Source: an uncultured Collinsella sp. (GTDB lineage: Bacteria; Actinomycetota; Coriobacteriia; Coriobacteriales; Coriobacteriaceae). Taken from it: a stretch of 9,215 bases of DNA. The translations under genes were made by a program, and so were the position numbers. The stretch is taken from positions 1-9,215 of the forward strand of contig CALFDL010000305.1 in assembly GCA_937950415.1 (NCBI GenBank), read 5' to 3'. This document shows positions 1-5,857 of this stretch, piece after piece (the first letter of the stretch is position 1; each line of letters starts with the position of its first letter). The notes under the pieces were generated by a model that was given only the letters and a program-made list of their open reading frames with translations, had not been told where the DNA came from and ran no database searches.

Positions 1-413
1 CCGCAGTTAGTGCAGTTGATAAAGGGGTAGTGATAGCGTCGGTCGGCGGGATCGAACAATTCGCGCAAGCAATCGTTGCAGGTGGCGATATCGGGCGAGA
101 CGAGCGTCGTGTGCGCGGTCTGGTCCTGCGATGCTACGATGCGAAAACCCTGTTCGTTGGCGGCATCCCAACCGTTGGCTGCCAAGTCCACAACCTCGAC
201 ATGCTCTACGCGGGCTGCCGCGGGCGCATGCTCGGAAAGCGCGGCAACAAAAGCATCGAGCGCATCGGCCGGAGCGTGCGCCTCGATATGCACGCCGTCG
301 CCCGCATTGAGCACCCATCCACAAATGCCATGTGCCATGGCCTCGCGATACACAAACGGCCGCATGCCAACGCCCTGCACAATGCCCGTCACATGAATAT
401 GCACATGCCGCAT
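1..413 (-). CDS. hypF: HypF, [NiFe]-hydrogenase maturation carbamoyltransferase (N-terminal part, cut by window edge)
   Basis: HypF uses carbamoyl phosphate and ATP to place a carbamoyl group on the C-terminal cysteine of HypE, the source of the cyanide ligands of the [NiFe] hydrogenase centre. Only the first 137 codons are visible; the 3' end lies outside the window. Residues 1-90 form the acylphosphatase-like domain: GIVQGVGMRPFVYREA with the catalytic-type Arg18, and Asn36 in GWVLNAGDG. Residues 112-137 show the first HypF zinc finger, C-x2-C-x18-C-x2-C (C112, C115, C134, C137), a spacing diagnostic of the family. The ATG at 413 has a good ribosome binding site (GAGGGGAG, 4 nt spacing). 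It lies 42 nt after the nikR stop with no terminator between, so it is probably cotranscribed with nikR. Met17 replaces the usual Phe of VQGVGFRPF, a mild change. Identification is firm. Confidence 0.96.
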   Translation of the reverse strand, partial: MRHVHIHVTGIVQGVGMRPFVYREAMAHGICGWVLNAGDGVHIEAHAPADALDAFVAALSEHAPAAARVEHVEVVDLAANGWDAANEQGFRIVASQDQTAHTTLVSPDIATCNDCLRELFDPADRRYHYPFINCTNC

Positions 414-455
414 GCGACTCCCCTCATCAAAACCGGCCAAAAAAGGACAGGTGCG

Positions 456-968
456 CTACAGCCCCAGGCTCTGCTTGGTGGCGGCGCACGTGAGCTCGCC
501 GTGCTTAACGCCGCGCAGGCCCAGCAGACGGTCGGCTAGTTCGTAGACGCGCTCGCCGCGACCCTTGAGCGCCAGAATCTCCAAGCAGTTGTGGTGATCC
601 AGATGCACGTGCATGGTCGATACGATCTCGTCGGTGTAGTCGTGCTGCACTTCGTCCAGACGGCGCGTCAGGTCGCCGGTATGGTGGTCGTAGATCATGG
701 TGAGCGATCCGATAACATGCTCATCGGGCGTGCGCATCTGCTCCTTGGCGATCGAGGCGCGAATCAGGTCGCGCACGGCCTCGGATCGGTTGGCCACGTC
801 GCCGCGGCGCGCGATCTGTTCGTCAAAACGGCGCAGCAGGTCGTCCGGTGCGGTAACCGAAAAGCGGACTAGCTCGGAGCCGGAACCACTACAGTGGCAG
901 CCCGCGTCACCGTCCGCCCCGTGCGGATGCTCGTGCTCGTACCCGCAGCCGTGCTCGTGTTCGGCCAC
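456..968 (-). CDS. nikR: NikR, nickel-responsive ribbon-helix-helix repressor with His/Cys-rich N-terminal tail
   Basis: NikR binds Ni(II) and represses nickel uptake or nickel-enzyme genes. Residues 34-75 are the ribbon-helix-helix DNA-binding domain (RFSVTAPDDLLRRFDEQ, then NRSEAVRDLIR). Residues 85-162 are the ACT-type metal-binding domain, with all four high-affinity nickel ligands in family positions: His109 (VQHDY), His120 and His122 (MHVHLDHH) and Cys128 (NCLEI). The protein has 170 residues, against about 133 for E. coli NikR, mainly because of a 32-residue N-terminal extension carrying six His and three Cys (HEH, HEHPH, CHC). The start is a GTG one base after the TAA of the upstream small gene. 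No strong ribosome binding site precedes it, so translational coupling is likely. An in-frame TGA 15 nt upstream rules out a longer protein, and no ATG or GTG lies between the tail and the DNA-binding domain. The neighbour hypF fits a nickel/hydrogenase role. Confidence 0.95.
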   Translation of the reverse strand: MAEHEHGCGYEHEHPHGADGDAGCHCSGSGSELVRFSVTAPDDLLRRFDEQIARRGDVANRSEAVRDLIRASIAKEQMRTPDEHVIGSLTMIYDHHTGDLTRRLDEVQHDYTDEIVSTMHVHLDHHNCLEILALKGRGERVYELADRLLGLRGVKHGELTCAATKQSLGL

Positions 969-969
969 G

Positions 970-1218
970 TTACACCAGCTTCACGGAGCCGACGGAGTTG
1001 TGGTCGGCCTCGATGGCCTCTTCGTAGCCCTCGAGTGCGTCGTGGGCCTCGTGCAGCGCGGCCATGGCTGCCTCGAGCTTGGCGCCGATGCGCTCCATGT
1101 CAAAATTCTCGGTCGCATGCAGCAACTGATGGCTCCACTCATGAGCGAGCTCGATGGTGTCGTCGACCTGCTTGACGCTCATGGCAAGCTGGCTCATGTT
1201 CATTCCAACATCATGCAT
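970..1218 (-). CDS. Small helical protein of unknown function, first gene of the nikR-hypF operon
   Basis: I do not recognise this 82-residue protein. It is acidic, has no cysteine, signal peptide or membrane segment, and looks almost wholly alpha-helical with a likely heptad pattern (for example LEAAMAALHEAHDALEGYEEAI). Three histidines fall at i, i+4, i+8 on one helix face (H26, H30, H34), followed by H56 and H59 and many Glu/Asp, a pattern that could bind a metal; this is inference only. The ATG at 1218 is preceded by an excellent ribosome binding site (AAGGAGA, 7 nt spacing), which favours it over the in-frame ATGs at 1203 and 1197. The stop is one base before the nikR GTG, so the two are almost certainly translated together. 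A function linked to nickel sensing or hydrogenase maturation is suggested by position only. Confidence 0.82.
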   Translation of the reverse strand: MHDVGMNMSQLAMSVKQVDDTIELAHEWSHQLLHATENFDMERIGAKLEAAMAALHEAHDALEGYEEAIEADHNSVGSVKLV

Positions 1219-1257
1219 GGGAAATCTCCTTTTGTATGGGGCAATTCAGTGGTTCAG

Positions 1258-1263
1258 ATTTTA
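1258..1263 (-). promoter_or_regulatory. Tentative -10 box of the small gene-nikR-hypF operon
   Basis: On the minus strand TAAAAT (5 of 6 to consensus) lies about 40 nt ahead of the first start codon and just downstream of the trxA terminator. No convincing -35 hexamer sits 16-18 bases upstream, so this is a weak call; an activator-dependent or different promoter is equally possible. Confidence 0.3.
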
Positions 1264-1290
1264 CTACGCCCACTCTGTGCGCAGCTGCAT

Positions 1291-1327
1291 AAGAAAACGG
1301 GTACGAGTCTGTGCGACCCGCACCCGT
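1291..1327 (-). terminator. Intrinsic terminator of trxA
   Basis: Read on the minus strand, a 13-bp stem (1327-1315 with 1309-1297, two G-U wobbles) closes a GCACA loop and is followed directly by TTTTCTT. It lies about 110 nt after the trxA stop and before the promoter region of the next minus-strand operon, so it separates the two transcription units. Confidence 0.8.
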
Positions 1328-1378
1328 TCACTGGGGGCTGTTTGTAGCTACCATACTATCCGTGGTCGCACGCGCCGC

Positions 1379-1425
1379 ACCCGGCAGTCCGGCGAGCGGT
1401 GCAAAACCGCTCATGGACGGCGGGT
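1379..1425 (-). other. Stem-loop in the trxA 3' untranslated region
   Basis: A segmented hairpin lies about 15 nt downstream of the trxA stop: ACCCG/CGGGT (5 bp), GTCC/GGAC (4 bp) and GAGCGGT/ACCGCTC (7 bp), separated by small internal loops and capped by a 5-nt loop. On neither strand is it followed by a U tract, so it is not a classical terminator. It may stabilise the trxA transcript or be a remnant of another element; the function is unknown. Confidence 0.45.
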
Positions 1426-1439
1426 AAGTAACAAGCGTA

Positions 1440-1760
1440 TTACAGATGCTTCTCCAACAGCGCCTGCAGCCTCGCCTTGGGCAGCGCGCCGACCGAGCGG
1501 TCAATCTCCTCGCCGTTCTTAAACACAATCAGCGTGGGGATGCTCATGACGCCATACTTCATGGCCAGGTCCTGGTTGTCGTCGACGTTGCATTTGGCAA
1601 CGGCAAGCTTGCCCGCCAGCTCATCGGCAACCTCGTCAACGATGGGCGAGAGGGATCGACAGGGCCCGCACCACGGTGCCCAAAAATCGACCAGCACGGG
1701 CAGGCTGTCGTTAACGATGGAATCGAAGTTCTCGGGGGTAATCTGATTAATGTCAGCCAT
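1440..1760 (-). CDS. trxA: Thioredoxin
   Basis: A cytoplasmic thiol-disulfide oxidoreductase of 106 residues, the usual length for a single-domain thioredoxin. The active site is FWAPWCGPC (W30, C31, G32, P33, C34), the buried Asp is in VDFWAP, and the cis-proline loop is SIPTLIVFKNG (Pro75). The C-terminal helix (LQALLEKHL) is complete. The ATG at 1760 has a GGAGG ribosome binding site 5 nt upstream and gives the normal N-terminus (MADINQITPENF). A longer in-frame reading from 1844 would add 28 residues unlike thioredoxin and has no comparable binding site, so I reject it. The gene stands alone, divergent from the gene at 1897, and ends in a hairpin terminator at 1291-1327. Confidence 0.96.
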   Translation of the reverse strand: MADINQITPENFDSIVNDSLPVLVDFWAPWCGPCRSLSPIVDEVADELAGKLAVAKCNVDDNQDLAMKYGVMSIPTLIVFKNGEEIDRSVGALPKARLQALLEKHL

Positions 1761-1814
1761 GGTGACCTCCATAATGCGACGCGGCTCGGCCGCGTAAAAC
1801 TCAGTACGACCGTG

Positions 1815-1820
1815 CTTATA
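1815..1820 (-). promoter_or_regulatory. Tentative -10 box for trxA
   Basis: On the minus strand TATAAG lies 55 nt upstream of the trxA ATG. A weak -35 (TGGTTG) occurs 17 bases further upstream, inside the loop and arm of the inverted repeat at 1824-1856. The spacing is good but the -35 is poor. Confidence 0.35.
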
Positions 1821-1823
1821 CCC

Positions 1824-1856
1824 AGCCGCCCGCAAAGCAACCACTCGCGGGCGGCT
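1824..1856. repeat. GC-rich perfect inverted repeat between trxA and the divergent gene
   Basis: The 10-bp arms AGCCGCCCGC (1824-1833) and GCGGGCGGCT (1847-1856) flank a 13-nt loop. On the plus strand CTTTTATA follows, which resembles a terminator, yet no plus-strand gene lies upstream. The repeat overlaps the probable trxA promoter and abuts the TATAAT of the divergent gene, so an operator role, or a terminator blocking antisense transcripts from under trxA, are the two options. Confidence 0.6.
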
Positions 1857-1862
1857 CTTTTA

Positions 1863-1868
1863 TATAAT
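1863..1868 (+). promoter_or_regulatory. Probable -10 box of the UDG-like gene
   Basis: A perfect TATAAT lies 28 nt before the ATG at 1897. The -35 position (1840-1845, ACCACT) matches poorly, so strength or activator need is uncertain. Predicted transcription would begin near 1875, leaving a leader of about 20 nt. Confidence 0.45.
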
Positions 1869-1896
1869 GGTGGGCACGCAAACGATTGGAGAGCGC

Positions 1897-2472
1897 ATGT
1901 CCACGTCACAAAGCCAGAAAAAAGAAGCCATCGCCCAGGCGGCCGAGCAGGAGCTCACATCGCTTGCGGTCCGTGGCGTGCGTATTGCGGGCAACGCGTG
2001 CTCGCCGATCGTGCTGGTCAAAGGCGATCTGGACGAGGCCGAGCGTTCGGGTGGCGAGCTTGCCGCCGGCCCGGATGGCGCGGCGTTGCGCAAGGCGCTT
2101 GGGGCCATCGGCTACGCGCCCGAGGATTTTTGCGTGCTGGCAAGCGTCGCCGGCACAGGCGACGGAGCGGTCGCGGTGGGCGAGACTCTGCCGTGCGAGC
2201 TGTTCCGTGAGGCGCTTGAGGCTTTGGACCCCGAGGCGGTGCTACTGCTCGACAACAACGCGGCTGACGCCATGCGCGAGACCTACGCCGATATGCTCGT
2301 GGCGATCGATGACTTCGACACCGCCATGCTCAAGCCCGGCTTGGTCGCCCATGTGCAGGGTCGCCGCGTGCTCGCGCTCGACGGTTTTGAGGCGGCGCTC
2401 ACTGACAAAGCCGCCAAGCAGCGCATGTGGGCATACATCAAGCAGCTGACCCCGGCAGCCGCGCCGCTGTAG
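1897..2472 (+). CDS. Uncharacterised protein, probable uracil-DNA glycosylase fold lacking catalytic motifs
   Basis: A 191-residue soluble protein. Its layout resembles family 4/5 uracil-DNA glycosylases: a strand and acidic loop at 37-60 (PIVLVKGDLDEAERSGGE) where the family has VGEAPG...D..G.PF, then a helix and AIG at 62-72, a second strand at 77-83, a proline plus hydrophobic strand plus small-residue turn at 111-125 (DPEAVLLLDNNAADAM; family P..vv.LG..A), and a C-terminal K...W..I..L helix at 170-184. The water-activating loop and the HPS-type motif are absent, and there is no four-cysteine iron-sulfur set (only C35, C79, C100). I therefore infer a non-catalytic relative, not a working glycosylase. 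The ATG at 1897 has TTGGAGAG just upstream and is preferred to the in-frame ATG at 1867, which overlaps the -10 box. A plain hypothetical protein is the fallback annotation. Confidence 0.72.
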   Translation: MSTSQSQKKEAIAQAAEQELTSLAVRGVRIAGNACSPIVLVKGDLDEAERSGGELAAGPDGAALRKALGAIGYAPEDFCVLASVAGTGDGAVAVGETLPCELFREALEALDPEAVLLLDNNAADAMRETYADMLVAIDDFDTAMLKPGLVAHVQGRRVLALDGFEAALTDKAAKQRMWAYIKQLTPAAAPL

Positions 2473-2478
2473 CGGATT

Positions 2479-2530
2479 GGCGCCGGCGAGCGATTGCCTG
2501 GCGGGCAAGGCGCGCCTCGAGATCGGCGCC
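2479..2530. repeat. Nested GC-rich inverted repeat between convergent genes
   Basis: The outer arms GGCGCCG (2479-2485) and CGGCGCC (2524-2530) enclose an inner hairpin TTGCC/GGCAA (2494-2498, 2504-2508) with a 5-nt loop. It sits between the stops of the UDG-like gene (2472) and the histidine kinase (2537), where a bidirectional terminator is expected, but neither strand has a U tract. It could help termination or simply be chance in GC-rich DNA. Confidence 0.35.
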
Positions 2531-2536
2531 GCACTT

Positions 2537-3814
2537 CTACATCACAGCGCGCAGCTCAAACCGATCGCCGTTAATGCGGAACTGACAGTTGCCGTTCATG
2601 CGCTCCACGGCAAGTTTGATGCTCCTGGTGCCAAAGCCGTGGCCCGCATGCCGGGTCACGGGCATGCCATCGACCATGCGCGGCGCGCGGTCAAACGTGT
2701 TGGAGACTAACAGCAACAGCTGGCCGTCCTCAAGTCGCAGGTCAAGGTCGACGAATCGCTTTCCTTGGGGTGCGGCGCTTGCGGCGGTGATAGCGTTTTC
2801 CAAGGCATTTGAGAGCACGCTAAACAGGTCGGCGTCACCTACGTGGATGGTTTCGGGTACGGCGGCGCGCAGGTTGGCGGTAATGCCGTTTCTATTGATA
2901 TCCGAGTTAAATGACGAAAGCGCGATGTTTACGGTCTCGTTGGCGCAGAAGCGGCGTACGGCGGTGCGATCGCCGGCTTCGCAGAGTTCATCGATGCGTT
3001 TGAGCGCCTCGTCGGTGTGGCCCTCCTCAATTAAAGCGGCCAGGCCGCGTAGGAAGTGGCGCATATCGTGGCGAAGAATCGACAGCTCGCGCCCAGATTG
3101 ACGCCAAGCCTCGAGCTCTTTGATGGCGGCGCTGTCGCGGGTTTCGAGCATCCAGCGCTCTCGCTCGGCGGTTTCCTTTTCTTCGTATTCGCGCAGGTAA
3201 ACGGCAAGAAACATAAGATAGAAGGCACAGAGCGCAAATGCCAAAAACTCAACCGTCACCACCGAGCCCGAGTGGAACAGCGTGGTGTAGACGTTGGTGG
3301 CATAGTCAAAGACGTAATAGACGAGCGGCAGGATTAAAAGGATGCCCAACTCGGTGGTGCTTTTAATTGCCAGGCGGGGTCCAATGTCACGGGCCCAATG
3401 CAGCAGGACGGCAAAGACGCCGAGCGTGGTCGCGATGCGTGCCAGATAGTACGCGATCTGCGAATCGGTTGCGGCAAATGCGGCGATGCCCATCCAATTG
3501 CTGAACTGGCAGCTCAGATAGGCGCTGGTGACGCCCAATGCCGCGAGCAGCGGGCTCAGGCGGTAGCGCGCACACAGGTAGACGGTAAGCGGCAGGTGCA
3601 CGACGAGCGGATAGACCTGACGGGCAAAAAGCTCTCCGCCAACGACATTGGCGATCGAAAAGGCAGCGCCGGTTGCGGCTCCGACCCCCACCAACTCGAG
3701 CGCATGGCGTCGATTGATTTCGATACCGCACAGCGCCGCCGAAGCAAAGACGCCAAAGAGTAGCGTTGTGGCGTGGTGGATTGCCCAAAGGACCATTTCG
3801 ACCGAGGAGACCAT
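2537..3814 (-). CDS. GHKL-family (AgrC-like) membrane sensor histidine kinase
   Basis: A 425-residue sensor kinase partnered with the LytTR regulator encoded just upstream. Residues 1-208 are hydrophobic, with about seven likely membrane helices (near 7-30, 40-58, 66-82, 88-113, 121-140, 156-170, 184-208). They are followed by a charged linker/coiled coil (209-245). The phosphoacceptor is His249 in ILRHDMRHFLRGL, the form found in AgrC-type (HPK10) kinases. The ATPase domain has the N box LSNALENAITAA (Asn337, Asn340) and the G box GHGFGTRSIK (391-400). There is no distinct D box, as is usual in this group. The ATG overlaps the regulator stop by one base (TGATG), implying translational coupling. 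The stimulus is unknown: no AgrB or AgrD-type gene is adjacent. No U-tract terminator follows the gene. Confidence 0.93.
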   Translation of the reverse strand: MVSSVEMVLWAIHHATTLLFGVFASAALCGIEINRRHALELVGVGAATGAAFSIANVVGGELFARQVYPLVVHLPLTVYLCARYRLSPLLAALGVTSAYLSCQFSNWMGIAAFAATDSQIAYYLARIATTLGVFAVLLHWARDIGPRLAIKSTTELGILLILPLVYYVFDYATNVYTTLFHSGSVVTVEFLAFALCAFYLMFLAVYLREYEEKETAERERWMLETRDSAAIKELEAWRQSGRELSILRHDMRHFLRGLAALIEEGHTDEALKRIDELCEAGDRTAVRRFCANETVNIALSSFNSDINRNGITANLRAAVPETIHVGDADLFSVLSNALENAITAASAAPQGKRFVDLDLRLEDGQLLLLVSNTFDRAPRMVDGMPVTRHAGHGFGTRSIKLAVERMNGNCQFRINGDRFELRAVM

Positions 3815-4536
3815 CAGTGTCTCCCACCCTCAAAGCGCACTGCAAAGTAGGCGTCTTGGAATCCCTGCTTGCAGCTGCGCGAAAGCGGGATGCACGCGCC
3901 GGAGCGCATAACGATGTCCGTGCGGTCAAAGTGATCGATTTTGCGCAGGTTGACCTGGTAGCTGCGGTGGCATTTAAAGAAGACCGCGTTTTGCTCCAAG
4001 CGGTCCTCGACGCTGCGGAACGACTCGAGTGCCTCGATATCGCGTCCGTCGCGCAGGTGGAAGACCACGTGCTTGTTGCGCGCCTCGGCATATTCGATGT
4101 CGGACAGGCGCAGGGCGTGGTAGCCAAAGGACGTTTTGATCACGAGCTCGTCGGTTGCCGCCGGGCGCATGCTCGAAAGCTCGTCGAGTAACTGCGTCAG
4201 GCGCTCGTAAGTCACGGGCTTGAGCAGATAGTCGAAGGCGCGGACCTCGTAGGACTCCAGTGCAAACTCGGGCGACGAGGTGAGAAACACCAGACGCACG
4301 GCGGTATCGGCCTGGCGCAATTCGCGCGCGGTGTCCATGCCGTTGACGAGTGGCATGATCATGTCGAGCAGAATGATGTCGGCGCGCGATGCGGCATGGC
4401 GGGCCAGCAGGTCCTCGCCGCGCGTGACGAGCGCAACATCGACCGCCGTGCCCGTCTCGGTCGACCAACGGTCGATCATCCGGTGCAGTCTATCTAGAAA
4501 AGCGACATCATCGTCGCAGGCAATAATCTTGAGCAT
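3814..4536 (-). CDS. LytTR-family DNA-binding response regulator
   Basis: A 240-residue response regulator. The receiver domain (about 1-120) has the acidic pocket CDDD (8-10), the phosphoacceptor Asp58 (IILLDMIMP), Thr86 (VFLTSS) and the conserved Lys106 (YLLKPV). Residues 130-235 form a LytTR domain (VIKTSFGYHALRLSDIEYAEA, then FFKCHRSYQVNL), a beta-rich DNA-binding fold used by AgrA, ComE and VirR. The ATG at 4536 follows AAGGGGG with a 5-nt gap. The gene is first in a two-gene operon with its histidine kinase. Its targets are unknown; autoregulation is common in such pairs, but I cannot identify paired LytTR direct repeats upstream with confidence. Confidence 0.95.
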   Translation of the reverse strand: MLKIIACDDDVAFLDRLHRMIDRWSTETGTAVDVALVTRGEDLLARHAASRADIILLDMIMPLVNGMDTARELRQADTAVRLVFLTSSPEFALESYEVRAFDYLLKPVTYERLTQLLDELSSMRPAATDELVIKTSFGYHALRLSDIEYAEARNKHVVFHLRDGRDIEALESFRSVEDRLEQNAVFFKCHRSYQVNLRKIDHFDRTDIVMRSGACIPLSRSCKQGFQDAYFAVRFEGGRH

Positions 4537-4740
4537 TCGGCCCCCTTAAGTAGTTCGATTTTGCCACATCGGGTACGCGCCGCTTGCGGGGGTGCGGACC
4601 GTTTGCGCCCCACGGCGTGCAACTCGCGCCAAGCGGTATTGCGGTGGCGAAAGATGCCTCCTGCGCCATCGAGAGCTCAGCTATCCTCAGCTTGCCAGTT
4701 CGAAAATGGACCTGCCACATGATTGAATCTTTATTTCAAC
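4537..4740. other. Intergenic region upstream of the two-component operon; nothing firm recognised
   Basis: About 200 nt between the response regulator start and the nadA control region. It must hold the promoter for the minus-strand regulator-kinase operon, but I find no -35/-10 pair worth calling. There is a short TTGAA-N7-TTCAA repeat near 4723-4739, and G/C-rich self-complementary stretches near 4575-4620. Small readings here do not resemble a peptide pheromone precursor. Confidence 0.5.
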
Positions 4741-4743
4741 TTT

Positions 4744-4787
4744 ACACCTAGGTTTACAGCTGTCTTGTCAGCTGTAAACCTAGGTGT
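4744..4787. promoter_or_regulatory. Perfect 19+19 bp inverted repeat, probable NiaR operator of the nad operon
   Basis: The left arm ACACCTAGGTTTACAGCTG (4744-4762) and its exact reverse complement (4769-4787) are separated by TCTTGT. Each arm contains the small palindromes CCTAGG and CAGCTG, and TTTACA is repeated with a 12-bp period (4741, 4753), with mirrored TGTAAA at 4773-4778. The site therefore looks like several ACA/TGT half-sites in tandem. It contains the -35 hexamer and the whole spacer of the nadA promoter, so a bound protein would block RNA polymerase. The operon's own 3H-domain repressor is the obvious candidate; that link is inference. Confidence 0.85.
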
Positions 4788-4793
4788 CATACT
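4765..4793 (+). promoter_or_regulatory. Promoter of the nadA-nadB-nadC-niaR operon
   Basis: The -35 TTGTCA (4765-4770, 5 of 6 matches) and -10 CATACT (4788-4793, 4 of 6) are separated by the optimal 17 bp. Transcription should start near 4800, about 29 nt before the nadA ATG. The -35 lies across the centre and right arm of the inverted repeat operator, and the -10 follows directly after that arm. Confidence 0.75.
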
Positions 4794-4828
4794 AAAGCCC
4801 CAAGATTCGCCAAAAGAGAGGGGCCTTG

Positions 4829-5854
4829 ATGGCACAGAGCGCGAACATGGATGCATCGGAGCTTGCACGCGACATTGCGGCCGGCCTGGCATCGGCAACG
4901 ACGGCAACGGAGCGCGCGGCATTGGTGCCCGCAGAGCTCGTCGAGGCCATTCAGCAACTTAAAACCCAACGCGACGCGGTAATCCTGGCACACTATTACG
5001 TGGCGCCCGAGGTCCAGGCCGTGGCCGATTACGTCGGCGACAGCTTCTACCTGGCAAAGCTTGCCAAGAGCCTGCCGCAGCAGACCATCGTGCTGTGCGG
5101 CGTGGAGTTTATGGGCGAGAGCGCCAAGCTGCTCAACCCCACCAAGACCGTACTGCTGCCCGAGCCGGGCGCGGATTGCCCCATGGCTCATATGGTCAAG
5201 CGCGAGACGGTCGACGCCGCCCGCGCCGAGTACGGCGACGACCTGGCCGTGGTGTGCTACGTCAACTCCACGGTCGAGATCAAGAGCTGGAGTGATGTGT
5301 GCGTCACCAGCTCCAACGCTGTCAAGATCGTGTCCGAGCTGCCGCAGCAGCACGTCCTGTTCATTCCCGACCAAAACCTCGGCCGCTTCGTAGCCGAGCA
5401 GGTGCCGCAAAAGCACGTCATCCTCAACAATGGCTATTGCCCGCGCCATCACATCATCACCGTCGAGCAAATCGTCGATGCGCAGGAGGCGCATCCCGAC
5501 GCGCTCGTGCTGGCGCACCCCGAGTGCAAAGCCGACGTCTTGGCCGAGGCCGACTACATCGGCTCCACCGCCGGCATCATCAAGTATGCCGAGGAGTCCG
5601 GCGCGAGCGAATTCATCATCGTGACGGTCCGCGGCGTGCTCTACGAGCTCGAGCGCCGCTGCCAGGGCACCGGCAAGAAGTTCTACTTCCCCGCGGTGCA
5701 GCCCACCTGCGTCAACATGGATCTCATCACGCTCGAGAAGCTCGTGCGCTGCCTGGAGACGGGCGAGGGCGAGGTGCAGATCGGCGTGTCGGACGAGGCT
5801 GCCGACCAGGCCAAGCTCACGCTCGACCGTATGCTCGAGTACGCAGCACGCTAG
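4829..5854 (+). CDS. nadA: Quinolinate synthase (NadA)
   Basis: A cytoplasmic [4Fe-4S] enzyme that condenses iminoaspartate with dihydroxyacetone phosphate to quinolinate, the second step of de novo NAD synthesis. It has 341 residues. The motifs run AHYYVAPEVQAVADYVGDS (54-72), CGVEFMGESAK (90-100), the YVNSTVEIK loop (144-152), PDQNLGR (180-186), HPEC (230-233), GSTAGII (245-251) and PTCVNM (292-297). By spacing, the three cluster ligands are Cys117 (GADCPM), Cys204 (NNGYCPRH) and Cys294 (PTCVNM). Cys117 to Cys204 is 87 residues, as in characterised NadA proteins. The ATG at 4829 follows GAGAGGGG with a short gap; the TTG immediately before it is in frame but not preferred. It is the first gene of the operon, 55 nt ahead of the nadB start. 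Confidence 0.97.
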   Translation: MAQSANMDASELARDIAAGLASATTATERAALVPAELVEAIQQLKTQRDAVILAHYYVAPEVQAVADYVGDSFYLAKLAKSLPQQTIVLCGVEFMGESAKLLNPTKTVLLPEPGADCPMAHMVKRETVDAARAEYGDDLAVVCYVNSTVEIKSWSDVCVTSSNAVKIVSELPQQHVLFIPDQNLGRFVAEQVPQKHVILNNGYCPRHHIITVEQIVDAQEAHPDALVLAHPECKADVLAEADYIGSTAGIIKYAEESGASEFIIVTVRGVLYELERRCQGTGKKFYFPAVQPTCVNMDLITLEKLVRCLETGEGEVQIGVSDEAADQAKLTLDRMLEYAAR

Positions 5855-5857
5855 AAC

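Noticed and set aside
30..539. Plus-strand reading of 169 codons over hypF and the end of nikR
   Set aside because: It lies antisense to two genes with diagnostic motifs (HypF zinc finger, NikR nickel site) and shows no motif of its own.
1220..1267. NikR-like half sites (CCATAC/GTAGTA on the minus strand) upstream of the nikR operon
   Set aside because: The spacing between halves is 22 bp, not the 16 bp of the E. coli-type GTATGA-N16-TCATAC site, and the second half matches poorly; too weak to call an operator.
1379..1425. Possible tRNA or tRNA fragment
   Set aside because: There is no T-loop GTTCRA motif, no acceptor stem and no CCA context; only a segmented hairpin is present.
1440..1844. 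Longer thioredoxin of 134 residues
   Set aside because: The additional 28 residues do not resemble thioredoxin and cover the probable promoter; the ATG at 1760 has a strong GGAGG site and the normal N-terminus.
4508..4720. 70-codon minus-strand reading upstream of the response regulator, considered as an AgrD-like peptide precursor
   Set aside because: No good ribosome binding site, it overlaps the regulator start in another frame, and it lacks the amphipathic leader, Cys-containing core and acidic tail of AgrD peptides.
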